This document shows positions 8,842 to 17,314 of a stretch of 64,000 bases of DNA, in pieces (positions within the stretch are counted from its first letter, which is position 1; every line of letters starts with the position of its first letter). Source of the DNA: Paenibacillus sp. P25 (lineage in GTDB: Bacteria; Bacillota; Bacilli; Paenibacillales; NBRC-103111); the NCBI GenBank assembly GCA_024704175.1, contig CP085629.1, positions 2,294,001-2,358,000 on the forward strand. The letters are read 5' to 3'. The position numbers and the translations under genes are program-made. A model generated the notes under the pieces. The model was not told the DNA's origin. It made no database searches and saw nothing but the letters and a program-made list of their open reading frames with translations.

Positions 8842-10484
8842 CTACTTTCCATCCCCGAATTCGATCTTCGCGATCGATGCCCCAATTCCCGGCTCGTTCG
8901 GTTTATTTGCGCCACGCGGCTGATCGAAATTGCTGATATACAGTGTGGTTCCCGCAAAATACAAGCTGGCCGGGAACTCCAGCGGTCCCTGGTTCGAGTT
9001 ATGCGCCACTTCCGTTACCTGGCCGTCGGTCGATACGCGCACGATCGCATTCCTTTCGTTAGCCGCAATGTAGAGGGCGCCAGCCGGACCGAAGGTAAGT
9101 CCGTCCGCCCCGTACAGCGGCGGGCTTTTGGCGACAAGCTCCGATGCTCCGAGGGAGCCGTCCGGGTTAACGGCAAAGCGCCGAACTTCACCCGAGCTCG
9201 TATTCGCGACATACAGCTTTCCGTCCTGGCCGAACGCCAGTCCGTTCACTACAATAAGCTGTTCCTGGCGCAAGGGAGCCAGCCCGCTTTTGTAAGTTTC
9301 CACCTTCCCATCAGGAGCGACCTTATAAATATTGCCGTTGGCTCCACCGCTTACGTACAGATTGCCCTTCGCATCGAAGGTCAGCCCGTTCGCGCCTTGA
9401 ACCCCCGATGCGTATGTCTCCACCAGCCCCGGATCGAAGGAATCCCCTTCCAGTTCTTTGGCACTCACTTTGAAAATGACGCCTTCCTGCCCTCCGCTCG
9501 CAATATACAGATTGCCCGAGGCGTCAAATGCCATTCCCGTCGCCGATCGCGGGAGCTCGGTCAGCACGTCCTGCTTGCCGCTGTCCGCGGCGATGCGGTA
9601 CAGCTTCTTCGAATCCATATCCACCGTGAACACGCGGTGCTTCGAATCGGCGATGACGCCCTCGATCCGCATGCCGGCCCTTTTCTCCGGATCCAAATCT
9701 TTCAAGATCGAGAGATCGACGGTATGAAATTCGATCGATTGTTTTACCTCCGGCTGAATCGGCTTATGATCGTTACCGACGAGTTGGACCGTCAGCGTAT
9801 GCTTTCCGGGCTTCAAATCTTTGAAAACCATAGGTTCGCTCTTAAACACCTTGAGCGCGCTCTGCGGATCCAGCTGATCGGAATCAAGCCATACATGGAT
9901 ATGCCCCTCCCCTGTCTTCGGTTCCTTGGCCTGGGCAAAATCCCTCAATGCATAGTTATAAGCAAAGACGGACACTTTTAGCTCTTTGCCGTCTGAATAG
10001 CCTCCCGGTGAAATACCGAATACCTTCAGTGAGGGCGCTGCGTCAGCCGATTTCAAGCTTACGGTCCGCGACGGGGCGTCATATCCGATCTGATAGCCGA
10101 AGGTCTCGAATAGCAACCGGACGGGAACCAGAATGTTTCCGTTCCAATTTTGAAGCGGAGTAGCTGTGGATTGCTCCAATCCGTTCACTTTATAACTCGT
10201 TGAATGCAGGGCAAGCTCCAGGACGTTGCTATCCTTTGTAACCGATAGCTTCCCGGCTTCGGCATCCCATTGCGCTGCAGCCCCAGCTCCTTGGCCGCCG
10301 TCTCGTAAGGCGCATACAAGCTGTTGTCCACCAATAAGCTTCGGGAAGCGAACGCCGCTTGCTTGCCGCCCACCAGCACGGACATATCCGATTTGACCGA
10401 GTCCGCCGCGGCTGGGCCGGCCGGAACAAGCATCGTCAGGCAGGAAACAAACCCGGCCGCCGCCATCCACCTTCTTCTTCTCAT
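8842..10484 (-). CDS. Secreted stalk-domain plus NHL/SMP-30-type beta-propeller protein, one frameshift
   Basis: The start at 10484 gives a signal peptide (MRRRRWMAAAGFVSCL... to AAADS) and the beginning of a copper-amine-oxidase-N-like domain (MSVLVGGKQAAFASRSLLVD). A missing G near 10275 shifts the frame. The other frame continues AQWDAEAGKLSVTKDSN and LVPVRLLFETFGYQIGYD, completing the stalk domain. A middle beta domain (about residues 170-260) follows. A six-bladed NHL/SMP-30 propeller then shows repeats such as GLTFDAKGNLYVSGGANG and GLAFGQDGKLYVANTSSG. Extracellular; the ligand is unknown. Family assignments are from visible repeats. Confidence 0.82.
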
Positions 10485-10588
10485 AAATAACCTCCCCGTT
10501 TCGTTATGCTTGCACTTTGAAGCATGTTGCAGTACTTCGAATATTCTCTAAATTGTATTATTTTTCCTTCCACCTGCAATGTGTATAC

Positions 10589-10616
10589 AAAAAAAAGAAG
10601 CCGGATACCCCAGCCT
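10589..10616 (-). terminator. Rho-independent terminator of the GerP-like pair
   Basis: On the minus strand GAGGCTGG pairs with CCGGCTTC (two G-U pairs) around GGTAT and is followed by eight T. It lies downstream of the two-unit GerP-like gene ending at 10662. Confidence 0.6.
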
Positions 10617-10661
10617 CCCGTTTCGTAAACCTATCCGATTATGTAGTTCGAAAGTGCTCCA

Positions 10662-11138
10662 TTATTTATAGATATGCTCGATGGGCGCATCAATCCGATC
10701 TTTATCATCAATCGTATTGATAAGCTGCTTCAGTACGTTTAGCCCGTAATGTTTACCGTTGCCGTAATTGGTTTTCCGGTGGGCCGTCCAGCCGGTTTGG
10801 TCATTCTCCCCGACGGATATCGACGAGTTGGTCGTGATCGCATTGGCGTTGACGGATTCAAAATCGATATGGCTGTTGGACAGCCCTTCCGGCGGCGTTC
10901 CGCTGATAATTTGCTTCCGGTCGATAATCGGTGCGTCGATGAAATCCTGATCTTGAACGACGGAGACGTTCCCCGATATATGACAATTCGATGCACTGCC
11001 CAATCCGTAATTGCTCTTGCTGTGCGAGCTCCAGCCGACGGCGTTATTGACGCCGATGAATATGCCGGAATTGGTTTCGATGACGTTGACATACAGTTTA
11101 TTAAAAACGATGTTCACTTGTCTCGATGCAACATTCAA
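10662..11138 (-). CDS. GerP-like small spore protein with two tandem units
   Basis: 158 residues built from two copies of one unit. Each copy has a hydrophobic N-terminal strand (VNIVFNKLYVNVIE; IDFESVNANAIT), then NSGIFIGVN or NSSISVGEN, then GWSSHSKSNYGLG or GWTAHRKTNYGNG, then D-x-D..DAPI. The strand pattern [IV]-N-x-[IV]...S-x-[IV]-x-[IV]-G recalls GerPA/GerPF-type proteins of the spore coat, but the GW-H-K-N-G-G part is distinctive. The TTG at 11138 is preferred because GGGGGAG lies 5 bases upstream. It follows the one-unit gene on the same strand. Role inferred from GerP resemblance. Confidence 0.68.
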   Translation of the reverse strand: MNVASRQVNIVFNKLYVNVIETNSGIFIGVNNAVGWSSHSKSNYGLGSASNCHISGNVSVVQDQDFIDAPIIDRKQIISGTPPEGLSNSHIDFESVNANAITTNSSISVGENDQTGWTAHRKTNYGNGKHYGLNVLKQLINTIDDKDRIDAPIEHIYK

Positions 11139-11151
11139 GCCGGCTCCCCCT

Positions 11152-11397
11152 CTATAGCATTTGATTTTGAGCCGTTGGCGCATTTTGCAAGTCAAATATC
11201 GGCGAATCGACTAGATCGTTATCGATAATATTGTTTAATATATTCGCTGCTGCTGAGATGCCGAACATGTTGCCGTTTCCGAAATTGTTTTTGCCGTGTG
11301 AGGCCCAACCGGATTGAACCACTTCCCCGATGGAAATCGTCGAGTCCCTGTTTTGTGTATTTACGTTGATGGCGATGAAATTAACCACTACTGCCAT
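11152..11397 (-). CDS. GerP-like small spore protein, one unit
   Basis: 81 residues: AVVVNFIAINVNTQNRDSTI, then SIGEVVQSGWASHGKNNFGN, then NIIDNDLVDSPIFD. This is the same unit seen twice in the next gene and twice across the divergent promoter region. A very strong AGGAGGTGG site precedes the ATG. It is the first of a two-gene leftward operon starting about 150 bases from the divergent Hsp20 gene. Small size, lack of a signal peptide and GerP-like pattern suggest a spore coat or crust component. Confidence 0.68.
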   Translation of the reverse strand: MAVVVNFIAINVNTQNRDSTISIGEVVQSGWASHGKNNFGNGNMFGISAAANILNNIIDNDLVDSPIFDLQNAPTAQNQML

Positions 11398-11543
11398 TTA
11401 ACCACCTCCTGGAAGCCTCCTGTATTGTATTCCGCCCAGCTCCAAGTGATACTATTCCGAAAAAAAGGGAATCCCCCGTTTGTCCATGATTCAAGAATGT
11501 GGGCAGGGAGTCATATACATAGACATAAGGCGTCTTAGGAAAG

Positions 11544-12002
11544 GTGGCGGAAACGTTGGAGGACAAACAAAAAAACAATCCGTTTATGGAATGGAATACT
11601 CTGCAGACGCAAGTCGGCGGCGTGCTCGGAGAAGATTTTTGGCAGGACATCGCTAAGATCCTTCCGAATTCCGGCCCCAGGGTAGATATTTATTACACTT
11701 CGAATACGGTCGTAGTCTTGGCCGAGCTTCCGGGTTTGAACGACCCCAATCTAATCGATATCCGCCTGCAAGGACAGACGCTGGTCATTGAGGGCGAGCT
11801 TCCCCGCCTCTATCCGGCACCCGATAACCGGATTACGCAGCAAGAACGCTTCTTCGGAAGCTTTCACCGCGAGTCGCCGATGCCTAAGCCTGTCTCTTCC
11901 GATGGTATTCAAGCGAAGTATAGGCAGGGTCTGCTTATTGTTGAGCTGCAGATCGGGCAGACGGAACCGTCCAATCAAGTGCCGATTGATTTTGAGCCAT
12001 AA
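11544..12002 (+). CDS. Hsp20/alpha-crystallin family protein
   Basis: About 152 residues. The alpha-crystallin fold is visible as RVDIYYTSNTVVVLAELPGL, LIDIRLQGQTLVIEGELPR, FFGSFHRESPMPKPV and YRQGLLIVELQI, although the usual GxL motif reads GLL. The N-terminal 45 residues are hydrophilic. Spore-forming Bacilli have Hsp20 relatives in the coat (CotM/CotP type). Placement among GerP-like genes suggests such a role here; that is inference. The start is uncertain: GTG at 11544 touches its own Shine-Dalgarno, while TTG at 11556 has AAAGGTGG 7 bases upstream. Confidence 0.85.
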   Translation: MAETLEDKQKNNPFMEWNTLQTQVGGVLGEDFWQDIAKILPNSGPRVDIYYTSNTVVVLAELPGLNDPNLIDIRLQGQTLVIEGELPRLYPAPDNRITQQERFFGSFHRESPMPKPVSSDGIQAKYRQGLLIVELQIGQTEPSNQVPIDFEP

Positions 12003-12029
12003 AAAAATTCCGGAACACAGGTGATGACC

Positions 12030-12257
12030 ATGACAACGATACGATTCTTAGACCTTAAAATCGGGAACATCAACCATTCGTCAGGGGTTTATTACGGCAC
12101 CAACAGGCAGTACGGCTTTCAGCACCGGGCTAAACAAAACCAAGCTTTCGGCACGGTCGACGGTGAGCACTGCCATTTATCCGATACCCATTCCTCGTTG
12201 ACCGATAACGATCATATGGATCATATGGGAGCCAAAGGAAAGCCGGATTCTCCGTGA
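12030..12257 (+). CDS. GerP-like small spore protein (GerPD/PE-like), one unit
   Basis: 75 residues: IRFLDLKIGNINHSSGVYYG, then YGFQHRAKQNQAFGTVDGE, then SLTDNDHMDHMG. It shares the strand-S-x-V-x-x-G / H-x-K-x-N-x-[AG]-F-G / D-x-D-x-x-D layout of the neighbouring GerP-like units. The ATG at 12030 is chosen because AGGTGATG sits just upstream. The stop overlaps the next start (GTGA at 12254-12257), so it is translationally coupled to the GerPC-like gene. Confidence 0.65.
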   Translation: MTTIRFLDLKIGNINHSSGVYYGTNRQYGFQHRAKQNQAFGTVDGEHCHLSDTHSSLTDNDHMDHMGAKGKPDSP

Positions 12258-12559
12258 GATCCTGGTTTAAGAGAACAAGGAACGATCCATCGCAGCTTCT
12301 CATCGCCGACTTGGAAAACCGGATTCGGCCGCTGACCGAGCAATTCAACCGCATAGAAGATAAGCTCGAGAATCTCGCAGCCCAGAAGCCGCAGATTACA
12401 ATCGAGACCGTACATATTCACCAACCGGTTCTGGAGAAAATGGAGTATCGTCTGGATAAACTGGATATCGATACGTTAAGCGGCTCCTTAAACCTGGGGA
12501 ACAATTTCGGCACGAAATTAAGTCCGGAGCCTCCTCACAAGACAACGCCTTCCCCCTAA
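12254..12559 (+). CDS. GerPC-like coiled-coil protein
   Basis: 101 residues. After a basic start (RSWFKRTRND), residues 15-48 form a coiled coil (IADLENRIRPLTEQFNRIED). The second half contains IHQPVLEKMEYRLDKLDIDT and LSGSLNLGNNFG. GerPC proteins have the same design: a coiled coil followed by a motif like IEYKFDQLKI...LEGTLNIG. The GTG start overlaps the preceding stop. The combination of GerPC-like and GerPD/PE-like genes side by side supports a spore coat or germinant-permeation role for the cluster. Confidence 0.62.
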   Translation: MRSWFKRTRNDPSQLLIADLENRIRPLTEQFNRIEDKLENLAAQKPQITIETVHIHQPVLEKMEYRLDKLDIDTLSGSLNLGNNFGTKLSPEPPHKTTPSP

Positions 12560-12684
12560 AAAAGGCTCCCCGGAGAAAGACACGGCGAACGGCGGCCAAG
12601 CCGATATGGAGCGAACGCCGTCCGGGTTCCGGCTGAGAAGGCACAATTAAAGAACACTTCTAAAGGCGTCAGGAGGCGGCAAGC

Positions 12685-12999
12685 ATGCCCAATATACTGT
12701 CCCCGCAATTTGTCATCGGATCGATCCGTATCGGTTCCGTTACCAACGCTTCCTGTATCAATATGGGGAATAACTGGCCGACCAATTTTGAAAACCATCA
12801 AAAATTAACCCAAGGCTTCGGTTCGGTGAATGGCGACCGGAATCTGGTTAACGGCATTCGCTCTCTGCTTAACGACTCCGATTTCCTGGATATGCTGAAT
12901 ATCTCCGACTCTGAAGTGCCGGAATGGCTGCAAAAGCTGATTGAGAGCGACAGCAAGGCCGGCCGGCCCGAATTTGACGGCCCCATGTCGGAAGAATAG
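12685..12999 (+). CDS. GerP-like small spore protein with acidic C-terminal extension
   Basis: 104 residues. Residues 8-70 carry the unit again: FVIGSIRIGSVTNASCINMG, then NHQKLTQGFGSVNGDRN, then SLLNDSDFLDML. An acidic tail follows (EVPEWLQKLIESDSKAGRPE). AGGAGG lies 8 bases before the ATG. It is the last gene of the rightward half of the cluster, about 125 bases after the GerPC-like gene. The tail is absent from the other copies. Confidence 0.65.
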   Translation: MPNILSPQFVIGSIRIGSVTNASCINMGNNWPTNFENHQKLTQGFGSVNGDRNLVNGIRSLLNDSDFLDMLNISDSEVPEWLQKLIESDSKAGRPEFDGPMSEE

Positions 13000-13068
13000 A
13001 ATTGAGGCGGCTCCTCCCATCCCACGTGCCTCGCGGGCGCCTGTGCCCTTCCCCGTATAGATTACCGG

Positions 13069-13872
13069 TTACTGGACCTTAGAAAGCGGCTTCACGGCAT
13101 GAACAATGAATTTGTTACAAAAGCAAACCGAGAACGGATGCCTCAAGCATTTCAAATACTCGCAGGAGAATGCCGCCCATTCCTCCGGGTCGCCGAACGC
13201 CTTCTCAAAGAAATTAGTCCCGTTCCTGAATCGTACTTGCAATTGCTCTAGTTCATGCTCTTTATCGTCGCCCCGGAATGTCATCGTTTCCACCCTCCAG
13301 GCGGAGGGCATTAATCCGGCTTCATAAAGCAGATAGGGTATCTTCCTGCCGGCAGTGAGATCGAATTCCTCCGCGTTCGCCAATTTCTGCAAGCCGTCGC
13401 GGACTCTGGGCGTTTGCGGATACAGATTGATGAAGACCCCGTCAATGTCGATGACAACGAGGGTACCGCCGGGTCTCAGCACCCGCGACCATTCGTCGAT
13501 GACCCTGCTAAGTCCTTCCGGATCCTGATGGTGCAGAACAAACCGGGAAACGATCAGGTCGAAATGTCCGCAGGGGTATTTCAGGCTTCTCAGATCCTGC
13601 TCCTCAAAGATAATGTTGCTCATCTCTCCCGCGACTTCCCGGGCTTTGGCAAGCAGGGACGGAATATAATCGCAGGCAGTTACAAGAGAAGACGGAAATT
13701 GTTGGGCCAAATACCGGCTGACAATGCCTGATCCGCATCCCGCGTCCAGTATGTTCGCCCCTTTTTTTACCGTAAGGCCCTCCAGCTCATTGCGATAGTC
13801 GTACAAGGGCAGCGTAGATCCCCGTTCGAACCGCTCAAATTCCTCAAGATGTCCAAGCCTGTAGCTCATCAC
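13069..13872 (-). CDS. Class I SAM-dependent methyltransferase
   Basis: 267 residues. Motif I is ILDAGCGSGIVSRYLAQQF (about residues 42-60), followed by VTACDYIPSLLAKARE (acidic residue binding the ribose), FEEQDLRSLKY and the post-motif LRPGGTLVVIDIDG. These define a Rossmann-fold methyltransferase of the UbiE/Coq5 type. The substrate is not evident. GGAGG lies 7 bases before the ATG. A c-di-GMP-I riboswitch with an attached terminator lies upstream on the same strand, so expression probably depends on cellular c-di-GMP. The gene is intact and monocistronic. Confidence 0.9.
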   Translation of the reverse strand: MMSYRLGHLEEFERFERGSTLPLYDYRNELEGLTVKKGANILDAGCGSGIVSRYLAQQFPSSLVTACDYIPSLLAKAREVAGEMSNIIFEEQDLRSLKYPCGHFDLIVSRFVLHHQDPEGLSRVIDEWSRVLRPGGTLVVIDIDGVFINLYPQTPRVRDGLQKLANAEEFDLTAGRKIPYLLYEAGLMPSAWRVETMTFRGDDKEHELEQLQVRFRNGTNFFEKAFGDPEEWAAFSCEYLKCLRHPFSVCFCNKFIVHAVKPLSKVQ

Positions 13873-13925
13873 TTGCCTCCAGCATAATTAGTAGGTAAGC
13901 TAGACATTAATTTCCATTTTTGGAC

Positions 13926-13966
13926 AAAATAAAACCCCCGTCCAGCTTAAATAAATAGACGGAGGT
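13926..13966 (-). terminator. Intrinsic terminator of the riboswitch expression platform
   Basis: On the minus strand CCTCCGTC pairs with GACGGGGG across an AT-rich loop and is followed by TTTTATTTT. Its left arm overlaps an alternative hairpin, GACGGACCTCCGTC, just after the aptamer. The two are mutually exclusive, as expected of a switch that controls termination. Confidence 0.7.
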
Positions 13967-13969
13967 CCG

Positions 13970-14062
13970 TCGTATTCGGCGACTGGCTGGCATCGCGGAT
14001 CGTGATCCACATTAGCCCCTATAGTTTTGCGTCGCCACTTTTCAGTGGGTTTGCTATTGTCG
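13970..14062 (-). promoter_or_regulatory. c-di-GMP-I (GEMM) riboswitch
   Basis: The minus strand reads GCAAACC, a CCACT-GAAA-AGTGG hairpin with GAAA tetraloop, then CGACGCAAA, then ATAGGGGCTAA, a GTGGATC/GATCCGC hairpin, then GATGCCAGCCAGTCGCCG. This is the GEMM-I consensus in order (GCAAACC, GAAA tetraloop hairpin, GACGCAAA, GGnCUA, GAUnnnAGCCAGnnnGCCG). CGTA and TACG can close the outer stem. A terminator and the methyltransferase gene follow on the same strand. Confidence 0.9.
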
Positions 14063-14112
14063 TACGAGATATTCAATTTTACCCGAAGAAAACAGAATTT
14101 TGTAATATTACT

Positions 14113-17100
14113 TTACCCCGAATTCCCATTAAAATCAATGACATTATTCGAGCTTTCGGGTGATGAATTCACCGGGATCTCAAACGAAACCGTCGTGCCC
14201 AGGCCTTCCCGGCTTTGAATGGACAGACCGGACCCGAACATTTGCCGGAGCCTCCGGTTCGTATTGAACAGCCCGATTCCGCCCGATCCTTTCTTCAGCG
14301 GATGCTCAAGCACGTAGCGGATATCCTCCTCTTTCATCCCCCTGCCGTCGTCGCTCACCTCAATCCGGATCGAATCGCCGCTGCGAATCATGCGGATCTG
14401 CACCATCCCGCCCGCGGCACGGCTCAGCACCCCGTGCTTGACCGCATTTTCAACCAGCGGCTGGACGGTCAGCGGCGGAAGGAGCAGTGCCTCTTCCGTG
14501 TTAACGTCCCATACAATGGCGAGTCTGTCTCCAAACCGTTCTTTCTCGATATAAAGATAAGCCCGGACAAGCTCCAGTTCATGGGTCAGCGGAACCAGTT
14601 TCCCCGTGTTCAGAAAGTGAAAGCTGATTCTCAGGTAGCCGGCAAAGGCGTCGGCGAGCTTGCGCATTCGCTCCGTATCGAGATCGCTTAGCGCCATAAT
14701 GGAGTTCAGCGTGTTGAACAGAAAATGAGGTTTGATCTGCGCCTGAAGATATGCGGCTTCCATCCGCATGACCGTTCATGGACCGACAGCTTCAAGGCGG
14801 TTAGCGACCGGATGCGGTACTTCAGTTCAAGGGCATCAACCGGTTTGGCCACGTAGTCGTTGGCGCCGGATTTGAATCCCGCATAGATGTCGGCAGGCTC
14901 ACTGCGAGCCGTCAGCAGCAGCACGGGAAGCTCCGAGACGGAAAAGCGCTCTCTTACCTTCCGGGTCAGGTCGTAGCCGGATCTGACCGGCATCATCACA
15001 TCGGCCACGATCAGATCCCACTGCTGCAGTTCAAGCTGCGCCAAAGCCTCGTCCGCTGACGTGACCAATTTGACGTTATAGGGCTCCGAACGGAGAATCC
15101 CGGCAAGCACTTTCAGATTCACCGGATCGTCGTCCACGGCAAGAATGTTGGCTCTCCCTTCCTCGAAGGGCGGCGATTCCACCTGCAGAGAAGAGAGATC
15201 CTCCGGGGTCAGCCTCAGGGAGAGCTCTTCCCTGCTGACTGCAAGCTGTTCATCCGGCAGGCTATGGGAGTCCGCCAAGGGGAGCGAGAAGCTGAACGTG
15301 GAGCCCTTGCCGGGCTCGGAGCGAAGCGTTATGGCTCCCCGTGAAGCTCTACGAGCTCCTTGCAAATATTTAATCCAAGGCCCGTTCCCCGCCGTCGTCA
15401 CTGCCATGAAGGCCACGTTCATAGCGCTGAAACACGCGGGACTGCGTCTCTTCATCCATGCCCTCCCCGTATCGGATACCTCAATCCAAGCCTGGCCGTA
15501 TTCGATCTTGGCCGATACGGCAACCGTTCCTTGAGCCGTGTATTTAAGAGCGTTATGCACCAGATTGAACACGATCTGCACGAATCTCTTCTCGTCGGCA
15601 AGCACCGGCGGCATGAATTGCGGAATATTCAGTGCCAGCCGGACCGGCTTGCCCTCCGTCATAAAGCGGAGCATGCCAAGCACGCCGGAAACAACGGATG
15701 CGACCGCTAACGGTTCTTTCTTCAGCACAATTCGCTTTTCTTGAAGACGAACGATGTCGAGCAGATCTTCAACCATATGGGACATCCGTCTGCCGATCGA
15801 GATGATGAGCCGCAGGTCCTCCAGACTGGGACCGTCCAATGACTGCCTGCGGCCCGCTACGAGATTTTGGGCGATATTCATAATCCCGTGCAGCGGAGTT
15901 CTGAGCTCATGCGACGTATTGGCGAGGAACCGGTCCTTCAGCCGGTCCGATTCCCGGAGCTGCTCGTTCAGCCTCGCATTCTCCTCGGCATGGCGGAAGT
16001 AGCGTTTAAACCAATAAGCCGAAAAGGCAACAATGGCCGCGATCAGATCGACGGGGAAGAAGACGCTGGTTACTTTTTCGCTAAATTGGAATGTTCCCCA
16101 AACGATGCTGGAGGCGATGCTTATGATCGCAAGCAGCAGATAGATGGAATCGTGCTGTCTTTTCAACACCATCCTCACGGCCAAATAAACGAACCAGAGC
16201 ATCGGGAACAAATACAAGAACCCGAAGAGCATGGCTTTTCTGGAATAATAAATGAGCGGCGGCGACGCGAACAGCACGAATGCGGAATAGGTCACGAGCA
16301 GCGCGGTATAGGCGTAGAACCAGCGGCGGCCTTCCTTTTTGCCGTAGAAGGACAAGGTCAGGTACAGGATGAAAAAAGAGACCCCCATGTACGAGAACAG
16401 TCTGATTTTTTGCGCCCACATATAATTGATCGGGAACCACGTCTGCAAAATATGATCGTTGTCGGACACGACGGTGAAACCGGCGGTCACCAGCAGGAAG
16501 AAAACAAGCGGCGCCTTTTGCCGCGGATTGAACAGGTATATGATCAAAGCGTACAAAGCATGCAGCAGCAGGACGACGAACGTCACAAGCTGGAAGCCTA
16601 TGGAATACCAGCGCTCGAAGTCGACGGCCGCCTGCGAGCCGAAGCGGACCGATTTGGCTATTCCCCCTGGAAAGGATTCTCGTAATTCGCCACATGGACA
16701 AGCAGCTCGATTTCCTTCGCATCTTTCGCGATATAGGAAACGGTGTACGAAACATTTAACGGCGTATAGTCTTCCGGATGCTCCGCAGGTTGGCTTAATC
16801 CTTTTTGCCGCTGACCGTTGATCTCCACCGAAGAAGAAGCCTCGATGCTTCGGAACCAAAAGGTGTAGGGTTGGTCCAAAGGCCGGTCAATGAGGATTCG
16901 CAGCCGGTAGGTCCCGTAACCGTATGAATTCGTTCCTTCCGGGAAGGCACTTCGCCAATCCCCGGGGACCTGTACATGACGCGGGGGTCCGGCGCTATGC
17001 TTCTCCGTATCTTCATGCGAAACGAAGGCCGAGGGGTAAAATTCCCACTCGCCGTTCAGGCTGACGGCATGGTTGTTGGCAAAGTCCCACCCCCGCAGAT

Positions 17101-17242
17101 CGAGGACGCCTTGAACGGGCTGAGGATGCGCCGGGGTGGAGAATACCTCGGACCAAAGCCAGCGGAAGCTTAGAAGCGTGCTGAGCAACAGCGTGATCAT
17201 GACGGCATATTTTATTGAAGTTTTCGCATCGAAGGTTTTCAT
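14113..17242 (-). CDS. Very large hybrid sensor histidine kinase (7TM, HisKA, ATPase, receiver, second kinase module), several frameshifts
   Basis: Joined, the gene encodes about 1040 residues. In order: a signal anchor; a 7TMR-DISM extracellular domain (LNGEWEFYPSAF, SSVEINGQRQ); seven membrane helices; HisKA with FLANTSHELRTPLHGI; an ATPase domain; a receiver with ANILAVDDDP and DLIVADVMMP; then a LytS/YesM-type kinase core with QAQIKPHFLFNTLNS and GGIGLFNTNRRL. Indels break it near 16665 (C5 run), at three places in 15360-15460 inside the ATPase, and near 14773. Corrected reading of the ATPase gives DTGRGMDEETQSRVFQ and ELVELHGGAITLRSEP. It lies 70 bases after the LacI gene on the same strand. 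It is the most damaged gene here, so true decay cannot be excluded. Confidence 0.85.
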
Positions 17243-17314
17243 ATCGGACCTAATTCGACATAATTCTTCAATTTCCTTTCTGTTTGGACCCATACGACAA
17301 AATCATGACTCGCT

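Noticed and set aside
9001-9981. 326-residue open frame on the plus strand
   Set aside because: Antisense to the NHL propeller repeats; periodic composition reflects those repeats.
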